In this document: positions 5,641-6,987 of the stretch, piece by piece
Numbering within the stretch: the stretch's first letter is position 1
Layout of the letters: each line of letters starts with the position of its first letter
Assembly (NCBI GenBank): GCA_938008925.1
Contig: CALLIQ010000675.1
Span: forward strand, 1-6,987
Length of the DNA: 6,987 bases
DNA from: an uncultured Acidimicrobiales bacterium
Lineage (GTDB): Bacteria; Actinomycetota; Acidimicrobiia; Acidimicrobiales; SZUA-35
Direction: 5' to 3'
Notes under the pieces: generated by a model
Seen by the model: only the letters and a program-made list of their open reading frames with translations
Told to the model about the DNA's origin: nothing
The model's database searches: none
Program-made: the position numbers and the translations under genes

Positions 5641-6333
5641 TCAGCGCAGGTCGACGTCGGCGATGCCGCCGGTGTCGACGTCGACCGAGTCGGCCTGGTG
5701 GATGTCGACGCTGGATGCGCCGTCGGCGGAGCCGGTCACGGCGTTGCGGGCCGAGAGCTCCACGCTCGAGACTCCGTCGACGTCGACGATCACGTTGGCT
5801 GCGTCGTAGTCGCCGGCGTCGATGCTCGATGCACCGTCTGCCTTGATCACGAGATCCCCGCCGCTGCCTTCGACCCAGGCGGAGCTCACGCCGTCGGTCT
5901 GGAGCTCGGCGAGCTCGGCGACGACTATCGTGACGTCGAGGTCGCTGCTCGGGTCGATGCTGCCATCGATGTCGAGGACGAGCTCGCCGTTGATCACCTC
6001 GACTTCGAGTTCGTCGAAGAGGTTCTCGTCCGTCGTGATCGACACGGCCGGTGTGGCATCTCGATCGACTTCGATGCTCACGTCGTAGATGGCGTCGATC
6101 TCGATGCGATCGAACTCGGGCAGTGCGAAGGTGCGGGTCTCGATGACACCGTTGCCGTCCTCACCGAAGCTCACCTCGAAGTCGACGCCGCAGGCGCCGA
6201 TGAACAGCGCTCCGGCGGCGAGGCCGGCAACGGTGGCGGCGGTGCGAAGACGCCCCGGCTTGGCGGTGGCGGCCGTGTTCTGGGCGCCGTGGGTGTTGAG
6301 GTCGTTGGTGTCGGGAGCGGTGTTGTCGGTCAT
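5641..6333 (-). CDS. GIN-domain (DUF2807) lipoprotein
   Basis: Predicted surface lipoprotein of 230 residues, function unknown; the family was named as a putative auto-transporter adhesin head-like domain. A 30-residue hydrophilic N-terminus precedes a hydrophobic segment (about 31-47) ending in FIGAC, with Cys48 as the probable lipidated residue. The mature part opens with VIETRTFALPEFDRIEIDAI (about 63-82), then YDVSIEVDRD and TDENLFDELEVEVINGELVL, the characteristic GIN pattern. The C-terminal part is built of short beta rungs marked by DGVSS/DGASS at 147, 166, 186 and 204, with an eroded fifth at about 221. The protein is strongly acidic with very few Lys/Arg after the lipobox. ATG 6333 is preferred: codons upstream in frame overlap a spacer full of inverted repeats and then the nuclease gene, with no homology. 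AUGAGG lies very close to the start. It converges on the oxidoreductase operon and sits 79 bp downstream of the nuclease stop. Confidence 0.85.
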   Translation of the reverse strand: MTDNTAPDTNDLNTHGAQNTAATAKPGRLRTAATVAGLAAGALFIGACGVDFEVSFGEDGNGVIETRTFALPEFDRIEIDAIYDVSIEVDRDATPAVSITTDENLFDELEVEVINGELVLDIDGSIDPSSDLDVTIVVAELAELQTDGVSSAWVEGSGGDLVIKADGASSIDAGDYDAANVIVDVDGVSSVELSARNAVTGSADGASSVDIHQADSVDVDTGGIADVDLR

Positions 6334-6336
6334 GTC

Positions 6337-6351
6337 CTCATCGTCGATGAG
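6337..6351. promoter_or_regulatory. 15-bp perfect palindrome abutting the GIN lipoprotein start codon
   Basis: CTCATCG (6337-6343) and CGATGAG (6345-6351) are perfect complements around one central base, 3 nt from ATG 6333. On the minus strand the proximal arm contains GATGAG, the only Shine-Dalgarno-like sequence available (GAGG). As RNA it would form a 6-bp stem with a 3-nt loop that hides the ribosome site; as DNA it is operator-like. Confidence 0.45.
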
Positions 6352-6366
6352 AACCCGATCCGCGAC

Positions 6367-6386
6367 GATCGGGGGACCCCCTGATC
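6367..6386. repeat. Imperfect inverted repeat in the GIN gene leader
   Basis: GATCGGGGG (6367-6375) pairs with CCCCCTGATC (6377-6386) apart from one bulged T at 6382, around a single central A. It lies 34 bp upstream of the lipoprotein start. It may be a regulator site or part of the leader structure; there is no T-tract to support a terminator. Confidence 0.4.
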
Positions 6387-6400
6387 CGACCCTCAACGAA

Positions 6401-6418
6401 CCCTGAGCCGACTCAGGG
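6401..6418 (-). terminator. Hairpin over the exonuclease III stop codon, candidate terminator
   Basis: CCCTGAG (6401-6407) and CTCAGGG (6412-6418) form a perfect 7-bp stem with a 4-nt loop. On the minus strand the TGA stop of the nuclease gene is inside the first arm. It is followed by TTCGTT, a short and interrupted T-tract, so intrinsic termination is plausible but weak. It would separate the nuclease transcript from the lipoprotein gene. Confidence 0.45.
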
Positions 6419-6987
6419 GTCGGTCGCCGAACCGACATCGATCCAGATCGGGGCGTGATCGCTGGTCTTGGTCTCGGCCCGCTCCTGCACGTCGACGACG
6501 GCGTGGTCGACCCGCTGGGCGAGCGCCGATGTTGCGAGCATGTAGTCGAGGCGCCAACCGCGTTGGCGTTCGAAGCTGTCGTGGGCGTAGTTCCACCACG
6601 TGTAGAGACCGGCGCCGGCATGGGTGGTGCGGAAGACGTCGTCGAGACCGAGGTCGAGTAACGCCTGCACGGCAGCTCGTTCCTCCACGGTGAAGAGGTT
6701 TCGCTTGCGATAGCGCTCCGGTTTCCAGATGTCGATCTCGGCCCGAGCGACGTTGAGGTCACCGACGACGACCAGCTCGTCACCCGCCTGGGTCGATGCG
6801 GCGAGTTCGTTCGCCAACACGGCGGTGAACGCCTCGAACCACTCGAGCTTGGCCCGGTGTGACGCCGTGCCGGCCTTCGTCCCGTTCGGGGCATAGACCG
6901 ACACGACGCGGAGGTTTCCGACCGTCGCGGCCATCGCCCGACCGTCCTCCATCAGATCGACGGGGTCGACGAGCGGGCCGAGTCCCG
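6413..6987 (-). CDS. xthA: Exodeoxyribonuclease III, C-terminal part (5' end beyond the window)
   Basis: Base-excision-repair nuclease: cleaves at abasic sites and degrades one strand 3' to 5', with Mg2+, in the cytoplasm. 190 residues are visible and the frame is open to the right edge (reading GLGPLVDPVDLMEDGR), so the N-terminus is missing; the family is normally about 255-270 residues. The ATG at 6952 is internal, because family homology continues across it. Exonuclease-endonuclease-phosphatase fold motifs are present in order: LRVVSVYAPNG, VVVGDLNVARAEIDIWKPE (catalytic Asp and Asn, coded at 6763-6752), TWWNYAHDSFERQRGWRLDY (coupled-strand motif and the Asp of the RxDY/H element), and the C-terminal SDHAPIWIDV (catalytic Asp-His pair, 6463-6455). 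Every active-site motif expected in the visible part is intact. The stop lies within a hairpin. Confidence 0.95.
   Translation of the reverse strand, partial: GLGPLVDPVDLMEDGRAMAATVGNLRVVSVYAPNGTKAGTASHRAKLEWFEAFTAVLANELAASTQAGDELVVVGDLNVARAEIDIWKPERYRKRNLFTVEERAAVQALLDLGLDDVFRTTHAGAGLYTWWNYAHDSFERQRGWRLDYMLATSALAQRVDHAVVDVQERAETKTSDHAPIWIDVGSATDP

Noticed and set aside
4005..5846. Long plus-strand frame of 613 codons across the molybdopterin subunit
   Set aside because: Arg/Pro-rich composition and no motifs; it is the shifted frame of a well-supported gene in GC-rich DNA.
6334..6894. N-terminal extension of the GIN lipoprotein to 417 residues
   Set aside because: The added part is Ser/Pro/Arg-rich, runs through the inverted-repeat spacer and the nuclease gene in another frame, and would bury the lipoprotein signal.
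1..6987. CRISPR array, tRNA, rRNA, insertion sequence, toxin-antitoxin or defence genes
   Set aside because: Looked for in both strands by eye; no repeat-spacer pattern, cloverleaf, transposase motif or small paired genes were found.

Overview
The window is GC-rich (roughly two-thirds G+C by eye), gene-dense, and rich in GATC/CGATCG words. Two divergent genes have a TANNNT -10 hexamer placed 6-7 nt before the start codon, which is the signature of leaderless transcripts common in Actinobacteria. With the protein content this suggests a free-living high-GC actinobacterium, possibly Acidimicrobiia/Ilumatobacter-like. That placement is inference from style, not a database match.

Layout, left to right. 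(1) 54-1280 (+): a THUMP-domain, RlmL/TrmN-like RNA N2-guanine methyltransferase. (2) 1198-1704 (-): a small lipoprotein with a META (HslJ-like) domain. It converges on the methyltransferase gene and overlaps its 3' end by 83 bp. (3) 1705-1858: a divergent promoter region with an inverted repeat, a four-unit tandem array of 11-bp repeats, and a leaderless-type -10 for each flanking gene. (4) 1859-5589 (+): a two-gene operon with an ATGA overlap, encoding a molybdenum hydroxylase of the xanthine dehydrogenase/CO dehydrogenase family. The first gene is an FAD-binding subunit fused to a [2Fe-2S] subunit; the second is the molybdopterin subunit. (5) 5590-5640: a short convergent spacer with a tandem 11-bp duplication. 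(6) 5641-6333 (-): a GIN-domain (DUF2807) lipoprotein. (7) 6334-6412: a spacer with three inverted repeats, one against the lipoprotein start codon and one over the stop codon of the upstream nuclease gene. (8) 6413-6987 (-): the C-terminal three-quarters or so of exonuclease III, running off the right edge.

How the genes work together. Only the two molybdenum-hydroxylase genes form a clear functional unit: substrate is oxidised at the Mo cofactor, and electrons pass through two [2Fe-2S] clusters to FAD. No cofactor-insertion or maturation gene (XdhC/CoxD/CoxF/MocA type) is in view. Alignment from memory against bovine xanthine oxidoreductase shows the catalytic Glu, the aromatic clamp and one of the two purine-orienting residues conserved, with Asn replacing the second. 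A planar aromatic or N-heterocyclic substrate other than canonical xanthine is therefore plausible. The methyltransferase and exonuclease III are housekeeping genes. The two lipoproteins are envelope proteins of unknown role. I see no defence system, CRISPR array, tRNA, rRNA, insertion sequence or prophage. The most unusual parts are the 11-bp repeat array, the FAD-then-FeS fusion, the mixed active site and the convergent overlap.
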